Position numbers and translations under genes: made by a program. From assembly GCA_015655095.1 (NCBI GenBank), contig JAATFR010000383.1, positions 1 to 12,772 of the forward strand: a stretch of DNA of 12,772 nucleotides, in the 5' to 3' direction. Positions 1-7,344 of this stretch are shown piece by piece; within the stretch, counting starts at the first letter, position 1; each line of letters opens with the position of its first letter. The notes under the pieces were generated by a model, which did no database searches, was not told where the DNA came from, and saw only the letters and a list, made by a program, of their open reading frames with translations. Origin of the DNA: Hyphomicrobiales bacterium (GTDB lineage: Bacteria; Pseudomonadota; Alphaproteobacteria; Parvibaculales; Parvibaculaceae).

Positions 1-828
1 AACAGCCGCGTGGACCCCATAAATATCCCCGGAAAAGTCGAAGATATGGACCTCCAGCATCACGTCGGCCTTGTTGAAGGTCGGGCGGCGGCCAAGGTTG
101 GCGACACCACTGTAAACGCCCTTGTGGGGGCCTTCCTCGATCTCGATGCGGACGGCATAGACGCCGAAAGCCGGATGAACATGATCTTCCAGCGGGAGGT
201 TCGCGGTCGGGAAGCCGATGGTGCGGCCCCGCTGGTCGCCGGTGATGATCTGCGTCTCCACGCTCCAGGGGTGCCCCAGAAAGCGGGCGGCGGCGCGCGG
301 ATCACCCTCAGCCAGCAGTTCGCGGATACGGGTCGAGGAATAGGCGCCATCCCCGTCCCGGACTTCATCGATCACGCTGACGCCGAATCCTTCCATCTCG
401 CCCATATAGCCGAGCACGGCTGCATCCCCGCCGCGACCCTTGCCGAAGCGGAAATCATAACCGGCGATGACATGGCTCACATGAAGCCCGTTGACCAGAA
501 CGTCGAGCACGAAATCAGGCGCCTCGCGCCGTGACATGGCCTCATCAAACGGCAGGGCGGCCAGAATCTCGACGCCAAGCGTCTCCAGCAGCCGCGCCTT
601 GGCCCGGAACGGCGTGAGGCGGAAAAAGGGTTCATCGGGAAAGAAAAACTGACGCGGATGCGGCTCAAACACAAGCACGCCCAGCGGCACGCCCATTTCA
701 TCCGCCCTGGCCTTGGCCACCGCGATCACCTGCTGATGGCCCAGATGCACGCCGTCGAAATTTCCCAGCGCATAGACAGCACCGCGAAGCGCAGGCGCTA
801 CTGGCTCAAAATGACGGATGATCTGCAT
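1..828 (-). CDS. ribF: Bifunctional riboflavin kinase / FAD synthetase, 3' end beyond window
   Basis: This cytoplasmic enzyme phosphorylates riboflavin to FMN and adenylylates FMN to FAD. The visible 276 codons hold the N-terminal nucleotidyltransferase domain, with the ALGNFDGVHLGHQ motif near residues 20-32, the HVIAGYDFRFGKGRGG segment, and SSTRIRELLAEGD at the end of that domain. The flavokinase domain follows, with GRTIGFPTANL and GVYSGVANLGRRPTF. The family is usually about 310 residues, so roughly the last 35 are missing at the left edge. I chose the ATG at 828 because its product begins as family members do. An in-frame ATG at 859-861 would add 11 residues (MLFIFKRQSPP), and neither start has a clear ribosome binding site. 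It is the last of three codirectional minus-strand genes and looks like housekeeping, although it supplies the cofactors that the flavoenzymes further right need. Confidence 0.94.
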   Translation of the reverse strand, partial: MQIIRHFEPVAPALRGAVYALGNFDGVHLGHQQVIAVAKARADEMGVPLGVLVFEPHPRQFFFPDEPFFRLTPFRAKARLLETLGVEILAALPFDEAMSRREAPDFVLDVLVNGLHVSHVIAGYDFRFGKGRGGDAAVLGYMGEMEGFGVSVIDEVRDGDGAYSSTRIRELLAEGDPRAAARFLGHPWSVETQIITGDQRGRTIGFPTANLPLEDHVHPAFGVYAVRIEIEEGPHKGVYSGVANLGRRPTFNKADVMLEVHIFDFSGDIYGVHAAV

Positions 829-928
829 GGGCGGAGACTGTCGCTTGAAGATGAAAAGCATGACGGGATAGCCCCGCTGTGCAGCCTATGGCATGGCGGA
901 TTGCGCCACGCGCGTCAAGCTGGAGCGG

Positions 929-1369
929 TCAGGCCCCTGCCGGGGCCACAGGACGGGAAGGCACCATGATCAGCGCCTCGCCATCCAGCACCAGCGTGTC
1001 GCCCACATGAGCCTCGCAGGCGAGGGTGACGCGGTTTTTGGTTCGGTCGATCGCGGTGACGGTCGCGGTCGCCTTCACCGTATCGCCGGGCCTGACAGGC
1101 GCGCGGAAGCGCATGGTCTGTGACATATAGATGGCGCCCGGCCCCGGCAGGCGGGTGCCGAGCACCGCCGAAATGAGGCCCGCGCTCAACATGCCATGGG
1201 CGATGCGACCGCCGAAGCGCGTCGCTTTCGCATAATCTTCATTAATGTGAAGCGGATTGGTGTCGCCGGAAACACCCACAAAGAGGGTGATATCCGCTTC
1301 CGTGATGGTCTTGGCAAAGGAGGCAGACATGCCTTCCGCCAAATCCTCGATAAAATATCCCTCACTCAT
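929..1369 (-). CDS. MaoC-family (R)-specific enoyl-CoA hydratase
   Basis: The product is a 146-residue single hot-dog-fold protein of the MaoC / PhaJ type. Such enzymes hydrate trans-2-enoyl-CoA to (R)-3-hydroxyacyl-CoA in the cytoplasm, in fatty-acid or polyhydroxyalkanoate metabolism. The hydratase-2 signature is clear at residues 30-41 (FVGVSGDTNPLH), with the catalytic Asp36 and His41 present. The following RFGGRIAHGMLSAGLISAVLG stretch is typical of the family, and the length is normal for a stand-alone member. The start at 1369 gives the expected N-terminus (MSEGYFIEDL); the ribosome binding site is weak (AAAGAAAG). The stop of the upstream HAD hydrolase is only 19 bases away, so the two are probably cotranscribed. 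The exact acyl-chain preference cannot be read from the sequence. Confidence 0.93.
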   Translation of the reverse strand: MSEGYFIEDLAEGMSASFAKTITEADITLFVGVSGDTNPLHINEDYAKATRFGGRIAHGMLSAGLISAVLGTRLPGPGAIYMSQTMRFRAPVRPGDTVKATATVTAIDRTKNRVTLACEAHVGDTLVLDGEALIMVPSRPVAPAGA

Positions 1370-1388
1370 GGAAACGCTTTCTTTGGCT

Positions 1389-2282
1389 TCAGGCGCCCCA
1401 GACGAGACGCGGCAGGGCGGCAACAGGTTTAACTCCCGCCTCATGGCAGAACGCCGCCAGCAGGGCCGGATCGGGCTCTTTGACATTATCCCCGAAACGG
1501 GCTGCAGCAATGCCCCCGGTGATGAACAGAGCATCGATGCCTTCGCCCTGCGCGCCCAGCATATCGGTGCCGATACCATCGCCAATAGCCAGGATGCGGT
1601 TGTCGGGAATGACGGAACCGTGAATACCGGCCAGACGCTGGCGGGCCAGCCCATAGATGGGCGCGTGGGGCTTGCCGAAATAGATGACGACGCCACCCAG
1701 TTCCTCATAGACACGCGCCAGCGCACCAGCGCAATAAATCTGGGTGTGGCCCCGGTCGACGATGATGTCGGGGTTCGCGCAGACCAGCGCCAGCCCCTTG
1801 CCCTCCCAGCGGGAAAGCGCGCCGGCATAATCGTCCGGGCTCTCGGTATCATCGTCGAACAGGCCCGTGACCAGCACGAAATCCGCCTTGTCCTCACCGA
1901 CCAGTTCAATGTCGATGCCCTCGAACAGCGGCAGATCCCGGTCGGGCCCGATATGGAGAACCCGGCTGCCAAGCGATGCAGTTTCCAGAAAGGCGCGGGT
2001 GGCGTCACCCGATGTCAGAATGCCGTCATAAGCCTCCGCGGCGATGCCGAACCCTTCAAGCTGTGGGGGAAGCGCCTCACCCGGGCGCGGCGCATTGGAG
2101 AGCAGCAGCACCCGACCGCCGCGTTTACGGAAAGTGCAAAGCGCATCGCTCACCCCGGGAAACGCCGTCTTGCCATTGTGGAGCACACCCCAGACATCGC
2201 AGAGCAGCGCGTCGTAACGGTCGGCAACCACGGCCAGCCCCGAAAGGAGCGGCACATTATGAATATCCACAATAATGCTCAT
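1389..2282 (-). CDS. HAD superfamily class IIA hydrolase (NagD-like, TIGR01459 type)
   Basis: The product is about 297 residues and is a cytoplasmic phosphatase-like HAD protein with a class IIA cap. Motif I is CDVWGVLHNG near residues 28-37, with nucleophile Asp29. Motif II is LLLSNAPRPG, and motif IV is AIGDGIGTDMLGA. The second Asp of the usual DxD is replaced by Trp (DVW), which I recall as a trait of this subfamily rather than a defect. I chose ATG 2282 because GGAACGA lies directly upstream and MSIIVDIHNVP matches the usual start; an in-frame ATG at 2321 would add 13 residues. It is followed closely by the MaoC gene and then ribF. The natural substrate is unknown, with sugar phosphates or nucleotides being typical for the class. 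Confidence 0.92.
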   Translation of the reverse strand: MSIIVDIHNVPLLSGLAVVADRYDALLCDVWGVLHNGKTAFPGVSDALCTFRKRGGRVLLLSNAPRPGEALPPQLEGFGIAAEAYDGILTSGDATRAFLETASLGSRVLHIGPDRDLPLFEGIDIELVGEDKADFVLVTGLFDDDTESPDDYAGALSRWEGKGLALVCANPDIIVDRGHTQIYCAGALARVYEELGGVVIYFGKPHAPIYGLARQRLAGIHGSVIPDNRILAIGDGIGTDMLGAQGEGIDALFITGGIAAARFGDNVKEPDPALLAAFCHEAGVKPVAALPRLVWGA

Positions 2283-2348
2283 TCGTTCCGAGTAATCGGT
2301 GCCTGTACTCCGGTCAAGCATATCCGTGATAGCACGTATCCCCGCTCC

Positions 2349-3268
2349 TCATTTTCCCATGCGAGCGATGCGATTAAGCCGCAGCCAATGCATTTTATAA
2401 GGTTCAGATGTCTGGTTCATGCGGTTTATCACGACCGGATTATGACGGCCTCGCGCATACCAGCGATCTTCGACCAGCCGGACATCTTGCCACATCTCCG
2501 CGATCATCTCTTCAGCCCTGCCTGCGTTCCCCGGCTTCCGCAATACTCCCACAACACGGGCGAGAAACGCACGCTCAAGCTGGTCGCGCTCGTCGCGGAA
2601 AAGCGCGAGCGGCCCGGCATAATCCTCCAGCATGGCGCGATGCAGCCGCTCATGCCGCCACCACAACGTTCCGGGGTCATATTGATCGCCTGGCGCGGGA
2701 CCAAAATCGGGCAGGGCCGTTTTTTCGCCCGATCCGAAAAGAACCGGCTTGAACAAGGATGTCTCAGGCGCGGAACTTGCCGTCAGCCAGTGGACCGCCT
2801 TGCCGTTTCCAAGTTCCGCAACCCAGCTCGCGCTCGTCTGGCCGAACCGGCGCTGAGGCCCCCAGGAGGCGTGCGCGCAGATGGCGCCGCCCATCACCCC
2901 ATCAGGACGCCAGCGGTGATCGCGGGCCGCCTGCGCTCCATGATCGCGCAAGGCGGAAAACATCGTCTTGACATTGATTGATTTTCGCCCATATCCGAAC
3001 AGATCGCTCGAACGGCGCCAGCGCGCCGCGCCCGAGGCGAACCGCGAGCGGGTCCGGTTGGCATAAGCCCCTGCGAAATCGAAGTCTGCCTCATCAGCCG
3101 TGGCCCCCGCTCCAGCGACAGCCGCAGCGGATCCATGCCGATCAGCGACGGCTCCTTCTGCGGCGGGATTCTGGCATGAACGGCCTCATTGGCCTCGCGG
3201 TCGGAATTCTTGGCAAAAATGAGCATGCTCGCCACCGTCGCCGGTAGGGGCCCCATTGTGGCACACAT
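2349..3268 (-). pseudogene. Decayed secernin-like / peptidase C69 family gene
   Basis: Two reading frames together give parts of one secernin-type protein. The first frame, from ATG 3268, gives MCATMGPLPATVASMLIFAKNSDREANEAV, the N-terminus expected of the family (Cys2 as processed nucleophile, KNSDRE motif), then jumps to KEPSLIGMDPLRLSLERG. After the C5 run at 3104-3108 this frame loses similarity. The second frame picks up exactly there with ATADEA, then DFDFAGAYANRTRSRF, and continues open to the stop at 2349 with family-like ICAHASWGP, SLFKPVLFG, LWWRHERLHRAMLEDY and ERDQLERAFL. One extra G would join LERG to ATADEA. About 306 codons remain against 400 or more in intact relatives as I remember them. 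The missing parts lie between the N-terminal motif and LIGMD (join near 3155-3170) and between ADEA and DFDFA (join near 3085-3092). Family members act as dipeptidases or amidases; this copy is probably inactive. Confidence 0.8.
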
Positions 3269-3342
3269 GCTCAGTCACCCGGTTCCAGAGGCCTGCCCTT
3301 TGGAGAAACCAAGACCCCTTCCGCCGCCGTTCACGGGCGCCC

Positions 3343-3385
3343 GACTGGGTGTTGGTACTTTTTTGGAAAGCACCAACACCCAGTC
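3343..3385. repeat. Long inverted repeat, 14-bp perfect arms
   Basis: The arm GACTGGGTGTTGGT (3343-3356) is exactly complementary to ACCAACACCCAGTC (3372-3385). After one A/C mismatch the stem continues with CTTT (3358-3361) against AAAG (3367-3370), leaving a five-base loop TTTGG. It lies downstream of the DszC-like gene and upstream of the pseudogene. It could act as a transcription terminator, but no U-rich run follows on either strand, so a mobile-element remnant or protein-binding site is also possible. Confidence 0.75.
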
Positions 3386-3450
3386 TGAGCTGTAAATGAC
3401 CCTTACAAACACGAAATTGCGAACGGCCTTACCCAGCACCCCAGACCTCA

Positions 3451-3479
3451 TCCTGACGGCAGGTACATGCCTGTCAGGA
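3451..3479. terminator. Hairpin just downstream of the DszC-like gene
   Basis: TCCTGACGGCA (3451-3461) pairs with TGCC plus GTCAGGA (3468-3479) around a GGTACA loop, with a single bulged T at 3472. It begins 13 bases after the stop of the minus-strand DszC-like gene, the usual place for a terminator. There is no U-tract after it in the direction of that gene, so function as an intrinsic terminator is uncertain. Confidence 0.4.
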
Positions 3480-3492
3480 CGAGATTACCAAG

Positions 3493-4719
3493 TCAGACGG
3501 CGGTAACGCTGCGCTGGAGTTCGGGGTAGACGCCGTTGATGGCAAAGCTGCCCACGTCTCTATCGCGGTAAATACGCGGATTGTGCGACGTGATAGTTCG
3601 GGCGTTGCGCCAATGCCGGTCAAGGCTCAATCCCCGTTTAGCCGCGGACGCGCCAAGCGCATCGAAGAGGATAGTGGTCGCCTCGAGCGTCAGGCTTGTC
3701 ACTACCGTTACGGCCTGACTGACTTCCAGATCGGCGAATGTGACGGTTTTGTCCTCTCCTGGAGCATAATTTTCATTGCGGGAGTCATAGGCTCGCTGCA
3801 AAGCCTGAGCCGCCTGGAGGACAATGGCGGCCGTGCCATACGCAGCTCCACGGACGCGCCCAATGACCTGCAATATCTGAGGATCGTCAGCGGCGCGGGG
3901 CGCATTGCCATGTCCATAGACGCGCGTGCGTTCCTTGACGAGGCGGGCCACGTCTTCGGCAGCGGCGCGCGCGATACCCGACAGCGTTGCCAGATGGACG
4001 AGCTGAAAGAAGGGACCGACATATTTACACCGCCCACCCGGCGGCCTTAACAATTCAGCTTCTATGGTGACATCCGAAAATCGCGCGGTTCCGCTCGCCG
4101 TGAGTGCCTGTCCGAAACCGTCCCAGTCATCGACCACCTCAACGCCGGCTGCGTGGCGGGAAACAACAGCCCCAACAGGCTCGCCATTCTCATCCGAGGC
4201 TCCGAGATTGATCCAGTCAGCGAACAGAGAGCCCGTGGTATAATATTTTTCACCATTCAGCAGCCATTTGTCGCCATTCTTGACGAGTCTGGTCGATGAT
4301 TTTCCAATCTGCTTGCCTTCTCCCACCTCCGAAAAGCCATTGCCGACAAGATTACGCCCAGCGAGTCTTGCAAGCCATGTCTCTTGCCATTTCGCCGCTT
4401 TTGAATTGAGAACATCCTCGGTGAAGCCGAAATGCGGCCGCAATATATTCGTTACATTGGGATCGGCCGCAGAAAGCTCGATCAGGAGATTGAAAAGTTC
4501 GGGCAGAGTAGCGCCCAACCCGCCCGTTTCGCGCGGCAGGCGCAGTGTCGTGAAGCCGGATTCGCGCAGCCACTCAAGCTCTTCACGAGGCAAATGCCGA
4601 TCAAGATCGCGCGTCACGGCATTGGCGCGGATGCGCTGAAAGATCGGGCGAAACGGCGACGCCAGCTTTTCATAATTTCCGCCTGGACCCGCGCCCCAGC
4701 CAAGATCTATCTGTGTCAT
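3493..4719 (-). CDS. DszC / SfnB-like flavin-dependent monooxygenase (acyl-CoA dehydrogenase fold)
   Basis: The 408-residue product belongs to the acyl-CoA dehydrogenase superfamily, in the branch that uses reduced flavin to oxygenate sulfur compounds (DszC, SfnB and relatives). Visible features are the N-terminal helical domain with LRLPRETGGLGATLPEL, the middle beta domain with NGEKYYTTGSLFADW and DDWDGFGQALTASGTARF, and the C-terminal signature DRHWRNARTITSHNP starting near residue 367. The SHNP histidine matches the active-site region of DszC-type enzymes as I recall them. Start ATG 4719 is preferred because GGAA lies nine bases before it; the in-frame ATG at 4725 directly abuts that GGAA. 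The gene is divergent from the luciferase-like monooxygenase at 5073 across 350 bases. The cytoplasmic role is probably oxidation of an organosulfur substrate for sulfur release. The substrate is not deducible. Confidence 0.9.
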   Translation of the reverse strand: MTQIDLGWGAGPGGNYEKLASPFRPIFQRIRANAVTRDLDRHLPREELEWLRESGFTTLRLPRETGGLGATLPELFNLLIELSAADPNVTNILRPHFGFTEDVLNSKAAKWQETWLARLAGRNLVGNGFSEVGEGKQIGKSSTRLVKNGDKWLLNGEKYYTTGSLFADWINLGASDENGEPVGAVVSRHAAGVEVVDDWDGFGQALTASGTARFSDVTIEAELLRPPGGRCKYVGPFFQLVHLATLSGIARAAAEDVARLVKERTRVYGHGNAPRAADDPQILQVIGRVRGAAYGTAAIVLQAAQALQRAYDSRNENYAPGEDKTVTFADLEVSQAVTVVTSLTLEATTILFDALGASAAKRGLSLDRHWRNARTITSHNPRIYRDRDVGSFAINGVYPELQRSVTAV

Positions 4720-5072
4720 GAACATTTCCGGTTTAAACTGATACGCTAACGGATCAGTAGTTTTTCATATAATGGGCGGCTGATGCACGTTGCTTCGCCT
4801 GCAATGTTGAAGACAGAGCACCGTCGTCAGGACCGCTCCAATGGCAGGTTGGCTCCAAAGAACGGATGACCTTTGCTGAAGACGGTTCCTGTCCGGACGC
4901 CTGACAACGCCAGCCCCTCTCCTGCATCGGCCACCGCCGGGATCTCACACCTTCACTTTCATCAGAGCCAACTCTCCTGTCAATGCAAATATATTGATTC
5001 TATCTAATTACTATAGTATTTACCGACACGCCCCCGGATCATCAGGGAAGTTTATTCGCAGGACCATGACTT
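4720..5072. other. Divergent intergenic region with AT-rich control segment and possible gene remnant
   Basis: This 353-base gap separates two divergent monooxygenase genes. The half next to 5072 (about 4981-5020) is strongly AT-rich and is the likely promoter zone. The other half (4754-4962) has coding-like composition on the minus strand. It begins with AGGAGAG and ATGAAAGTGAAG at 4962 but meets a stop after five codons. In another frame it reads GVRTGTVFSKGHPFFGANLPLE, and in the third frame a 64-codon run ends at 4754. I do not recognise the product, and it may be a small decayed gene. Confidence 0.45.
4993..5017. promoter_or_regulatory. AT-rich putative promoter / operator of the divergent monooxygenase genes
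   Basis: ATTGATTCTATCTAAT (4993-5008) is followed by TATAGT (5012-5017), a plausible -10 element for the plus-strand gene at 5073, though no good -35 sits at the right distance. The reverse complement (ATTAGATAGAATCAAT) resembles AT-rich segments at 11442-11457 and 11708-11721, upstream of the other two transcription units of the cluster. This may be a shared operator. The assignment is tentative because AT-rich matches arise easily by chance. Confidence 0.3.
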
Positions 5073-6143
5073 ATGTCAGCGCCGCCCTCTACAATAGCCC
5101 GCCACCCGCGCATCAGGCTTGGATTTCTCAGCCACGTAGCCGGGAACGGTGCTCCGGAAAAAATCCTCCGGGAAACAATCGACTTGTTTGTACTGGCGGA
5201 AGAATTGGGATTTGCGTCAGCCTGGGTTGCGCAACATCACATTCGCGCTGAAAATGGAATTCTGCCGTCACCTTTCGTTTTTCTTTCCGCTGTTGCTCAG
5301 CACACAAAACATATCAGGCTTGGCACGGCGGTGGTAATGCTGCCGCTCGAAGATCCCATCCGAGTTGCAGAAGATGCCGCCATTGCCGATCTGTTAAGTG
5401 GCGGTCGCCTGGAGATTGGCCTTGGCACCGGAGCTGACCTCGCCACTTACCAGACCTTTGGTCTCGATCACGAAAACAGGCGCGAGCGGCATGTCTTTTT
5501 TCGCGCTCAACTGGAAGCGATGTTGTCGGGTAGCCCCCCTGAAAATGGCACTCACCTTCATCCCCACGTTCCTGGCCTGGCGGAGCGCATCTGGTGGGCG
5601 ACGGGAAACATAGACAGCGCAATTGAAGCCGGAAAGGCCGGCAAGGGCTTGCTGCTTGGCCGGTTGGCTCCCAACCGGCTTGAGGGCGTTGGCGAGGTGC
5701 AGTTTCCGCTGATCCAGTCTTACCTCGAAAATTTCAGGTCTTCGTCCGCAACTACTCCCCACATTGGGGTAACCCGGACCATCTATCCCGCAGAAAGCAA
5801 ATCGGAGGCTGTGCGCGTGCTGGAAGAAGGGACTCGTCGATGGAGCGCACAGGCTATGAAAGACAGTGGCTGGGAGGATGCGAGCATCGATAAGATCTTT
5901 TTACAGAATAATATTATTACCGGATCCAGTGAAAATATAGTCGCCTCCCTTCTGGCCGACAGGGCGGTGGCCAATTGCACGGATCTGCTCGTTCAGTTTC
6001 AACCGGGTGAACCCGGTTTCAAGGAAGCCTCGCGTGCTTTACGCATCGTTGCAGAAGAAATTGCTCCGCTCCTGACCTATCCCGCGGACGATGTACCACT
6101 TTCCCATGGCCGCAATGGCAAAGAGATCAAAACCCATGCGTAA
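5073..6143 (+). CDS. Luciferase-like (LLM class) flavin-dependent monooxygenase
   Basis: The 356-residue product has the length and TIM-barrel layout of bacterial-luciferase-like monooxygenases, which use FMNH2 supplied by a separate reductase. Visible family segments are IRLGFLSHVAGNG near residues 14-26, the WVAQHHIRAENGILPSP block (51-67), IRLGTAVVMLPLEDPIRVAE (81-100) and GGRLEIGLGTG (110-120). SsuD, MsuD and DszA belong to the same superfamily, but the sequence is shorter than DszA (about 450) and I cannot assign it to one of these. The start is supported by AGGACC 8-9 bases upstream. The stop overlaps the start of the SsuA-like gene (ATGCGTAA), so the two are cotranslated. Its neighbours suggest C-S bond cleavage of an alkyl sulfonate or sulfone in the cytoplasm. 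Confidence 0.9.
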   Translation: MSAPPSTIARHPRIRLGFLSHVAGNGAPEKILRETIDLFVLAEELGFASAWVAQHHIRAENGILPSPFVFLSAVAQHTKHIRLGTAVVMLPLEDPIRVAEDAAIADLLSGGRLEIGLGTGADLATYQTFGLDHENRRERHVFFRAQLEAMLSGSPPENGTHLHPHVPGLAERIWWATGNIDSAIEAGKAGKGLLLGRLAPNRLEGVGEVQFPLIQSYLENFRSSSATTPHIGVTRTIYPAESKSEAVRVLEEGTRRWSAQAMKDSGWEDASIDKIFLQNNIITGSSENIVASLLADRAVANCTDLLVQFQPGEPGFKEASRALRIVAEEIAPLLTYPADDVPLSHGRNGKEIKTHA

Positions 6144-7182
6144 CATCAATTATCGTCTTCTGGGCCTGTCAGCGCTTTTGATTGTTTTTGGCTTTGGTTT
6201 CTGGGCAAGCGCAGAAGAAGCCTCCAGGCCGCTCGACCTGTCTGACGTCACTATTGTCGTCGGAACGCCAAACAAGACCGGATTGCGCCGCTCGCTTATT
6301 GCATCTGGTCAGGACAAAAATCTGCCCTACAAAATCAAATGGGCTGTTTTCGATTCCACGCCCCCCCTTACGGAAGCGCTGCGCGCCGGCAAGGTGGATA
6401 TCGGCGGGGGCGGAGAGACAGGCGTCCTGTTCGCCATTGCGAACGGTGCAAAAATAACAATCCTGGCGGGTACGGCTCTGGATACAACTCAGGCCGGCTA
6501 TAAAAGCGATGTGCTGGTACTGAAAGATAGCCCACTCAAGTCCCTGGCGGATTTGCGCGGCAAAAAAATAGGTATTCCTTATTACACCGCGCAGCATTAT
6601 CAGCTCGCCAAGGCGCTTGATGCCGCGGGCATCCCATGGGATCGCAGCCTCATATTGAATCTGAACACGGTAGACGGTCTTTCAGCGCTGCTTAACAAGC
6701 AGATAGATGCATTCGTTGTCTGGGATCCCAATGCGGCTATTGCCGAAACACAATATGGCGCACGTGGCATAGCTTCCTTGCGGAATGCGGTTCACACTGC
6801 CGGCATGCTTTATGCGCCGACTGATGCCATTAACGATCCGGCAAAGAAAGAAGCCTTGCGGGACCTTACGCGGCGGATCATTCGGGCACAGGCGTGGGTG
6901 CAGCAGCACAAGGAAGAGTGGGCGCAAGAAATATCGACGCAGGCCCAGATTCCATTGGCAGCCGCGCTGTTGACCACAACCCGTTCAGGTGCCCGATACG
7001 TGCCTGCAGGCGATCCGGCAACTCTTTCCCTCTGGCAACAGGAAATCGAGTATTTTCACAAGCTTGGACAGTTCCGGTCTGAATTCAAGATTTCGGATTT
7101 TGTCGCTACCGATTTTGACGACATTGTGCGGGAGGAAAATGCCCGCATCGAGGCCGGAAAATCAGTAACAGAAACACCCTGA
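6136..7182 (+). CDS. SsuA/TauA-like periplasmic sulfonate-type binding protein
   Basis: The 348-residue product starts with a signal peptide: basic MRNINYR, a hydrophobic run to about residue 22, and an ASA cleavage site near residue 26. The mature part follows the SsuA / NMT1 binding-protein pattern: VVGTPNKTG, ALRAGKVDIGGGGETG (81-96), VLVLKDSPLKSLADLRGKKIGIP (127-149) and DAFVVWDPNAAIAE (191-204). Such proteins deliver sulfonates, taurine or related anions to an ABC permease. The sequence contains no cysteine, which argues against a DszB-type desulfinase, a relative of this fold that needs a catalytic Cys. ATG 6136 is chosen because it overlaps the upstream stop and has AAGAG ten bases before it. 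In-frame ATGs at 6091, 6106 and 6115 are possible but less likely. No permease or ATPase gene follows. Confidence 0.9.
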   Translation: MRNINYRLLGLSALLIVFGFGFWASAEEASRPLDLSDVTIVVGTPNKTGLRRSLIASGQDKNLPYKIKWAVFDSTPPLTEALRAGKVDIGGGGETGVLFAIANGAKITILAGTALDTTQAGYKSDVLVLKDSPLKSLADLRGKKIGIPYYTAQHYQLAKALDAAGIPWDRSLILNLNTVDGLSALLNKQIDAFVVWDPNAAIAETQYGARGIASLRNAVHTAGMLYAPTDAINDPAKKEALRDLTRRIIRAQAWVQQHKEEWAQEISTQAQIPLAAALLTTTRSGARYVPAGDPATLSLWQQEIEYFHKLGQFRSEFKISDFVATDFDDIVREENARIEAGKSVTETP

Positions 7183-7237
7183 GAGGGCGTCCAAATACCC
7201 ATCTCACCCGGCCCGCCAGCCTCATCACCGTCTTAGT

Positions 7238-7254
7238 CCGGCGTGTCTCGCCGG
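7238..7254 (+). terminator. Small GC hairpin after the SsuA-like gene
   Basis: CCGGCG (7238-7243) pairs with CGCCGG (7249-7254) around TGTCT, followed by CTTGTTCT. The T-richness is weak. It may be a partial terminator or attenuator that sets different expression levels for the two binding proteins on either side, or it may have no role. Confidence 0.3.
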
Positions 7255-7276
7255 CTTGTTCTGAGTAAGGATTAAT

Positions 7277-7342
7277 ATGATCCGGCATATCATCGGCAAG
7301 CAACGGCCGGCCAATCGCAAGTTGAAGCTCAGGAAGAACTGA
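7277..7342 (+). CDS. Possible 21-codon basic mini-ORF before the family 5 binding protein
   Basis: TAAGGA lies five bases before ATG 7277, a well-placed ribosome binding site. The predicted peptide MIRHIIGKQRPANRKLKLRK plus a final Asn has four Arg, four Lys, one His and no acidic residue. Its TGA (7340-7342) ends two bases before the ATG of the next gene at 7345, and the ribosome binding site of that gene (AGGAAG) lies inside the mini-ORF. This layout fits translational coupling or a leader peptide. It could equally be a chance ORF or a remnant of a longer gene; I recognise no family. Confidence 0.3.
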   Translation: MIRHIIGKQRPANRKLKLRKN

Positions 7343-7344
7343 AG

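Larger units (their letters stand above)
3269..3492. other. Non-coding boundary between housekeeping genes and sulfur cluster
   Basis: These 224 bases separate the end of the DszC-like gene from the start of the secernin-like pseudogene, both on the minus strand. No convincing gene is present. The segment holds two inverted repeats, listed separately, and should contain the promoter of the pseudogene and any terminator of the DszC-like gene. No insertion sequence or tRNA is visible. Confidence 0.6.

Noticed and set aside
1..828. ribF as a functional member of the sulfur cluster
   Set aside because: Although it makes flavin cofactors, it is grouped with housekeeping genes and separated from the cluster by a pseudogene and a non-coding boundary.
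932..947. GC palindrome GGCCCCTGCCGGGGCC as a terminator
   Set aside because: It lies within the last codons of the MaoC gene, no U-tract follows on either strand, and the next gene ribF is probably cotranscribed.
1476..1480. HAD protein inactivated by loss of the second motif I Asp
   Set aside because: The DVWGVLHNG form is, as I recall, usual for this class IIA subfamily, and the other HAD motifs are intact, so it is not a sign of decay.
1257..2981. 574-codon open frame on the plus strand
   Set aside because: It lies antisense to the MaoC, HAD and secernin-like genes, has no family-like segments, and is explained by the GC-rich codon use of the opposite strand.
6136..7182. DszB-like sulfinate desulfinase
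   Set aside because: The protein has a signal peptide and contains no cysteine, whereas DszB is cytoplasmic and uses a catalytic Cys.
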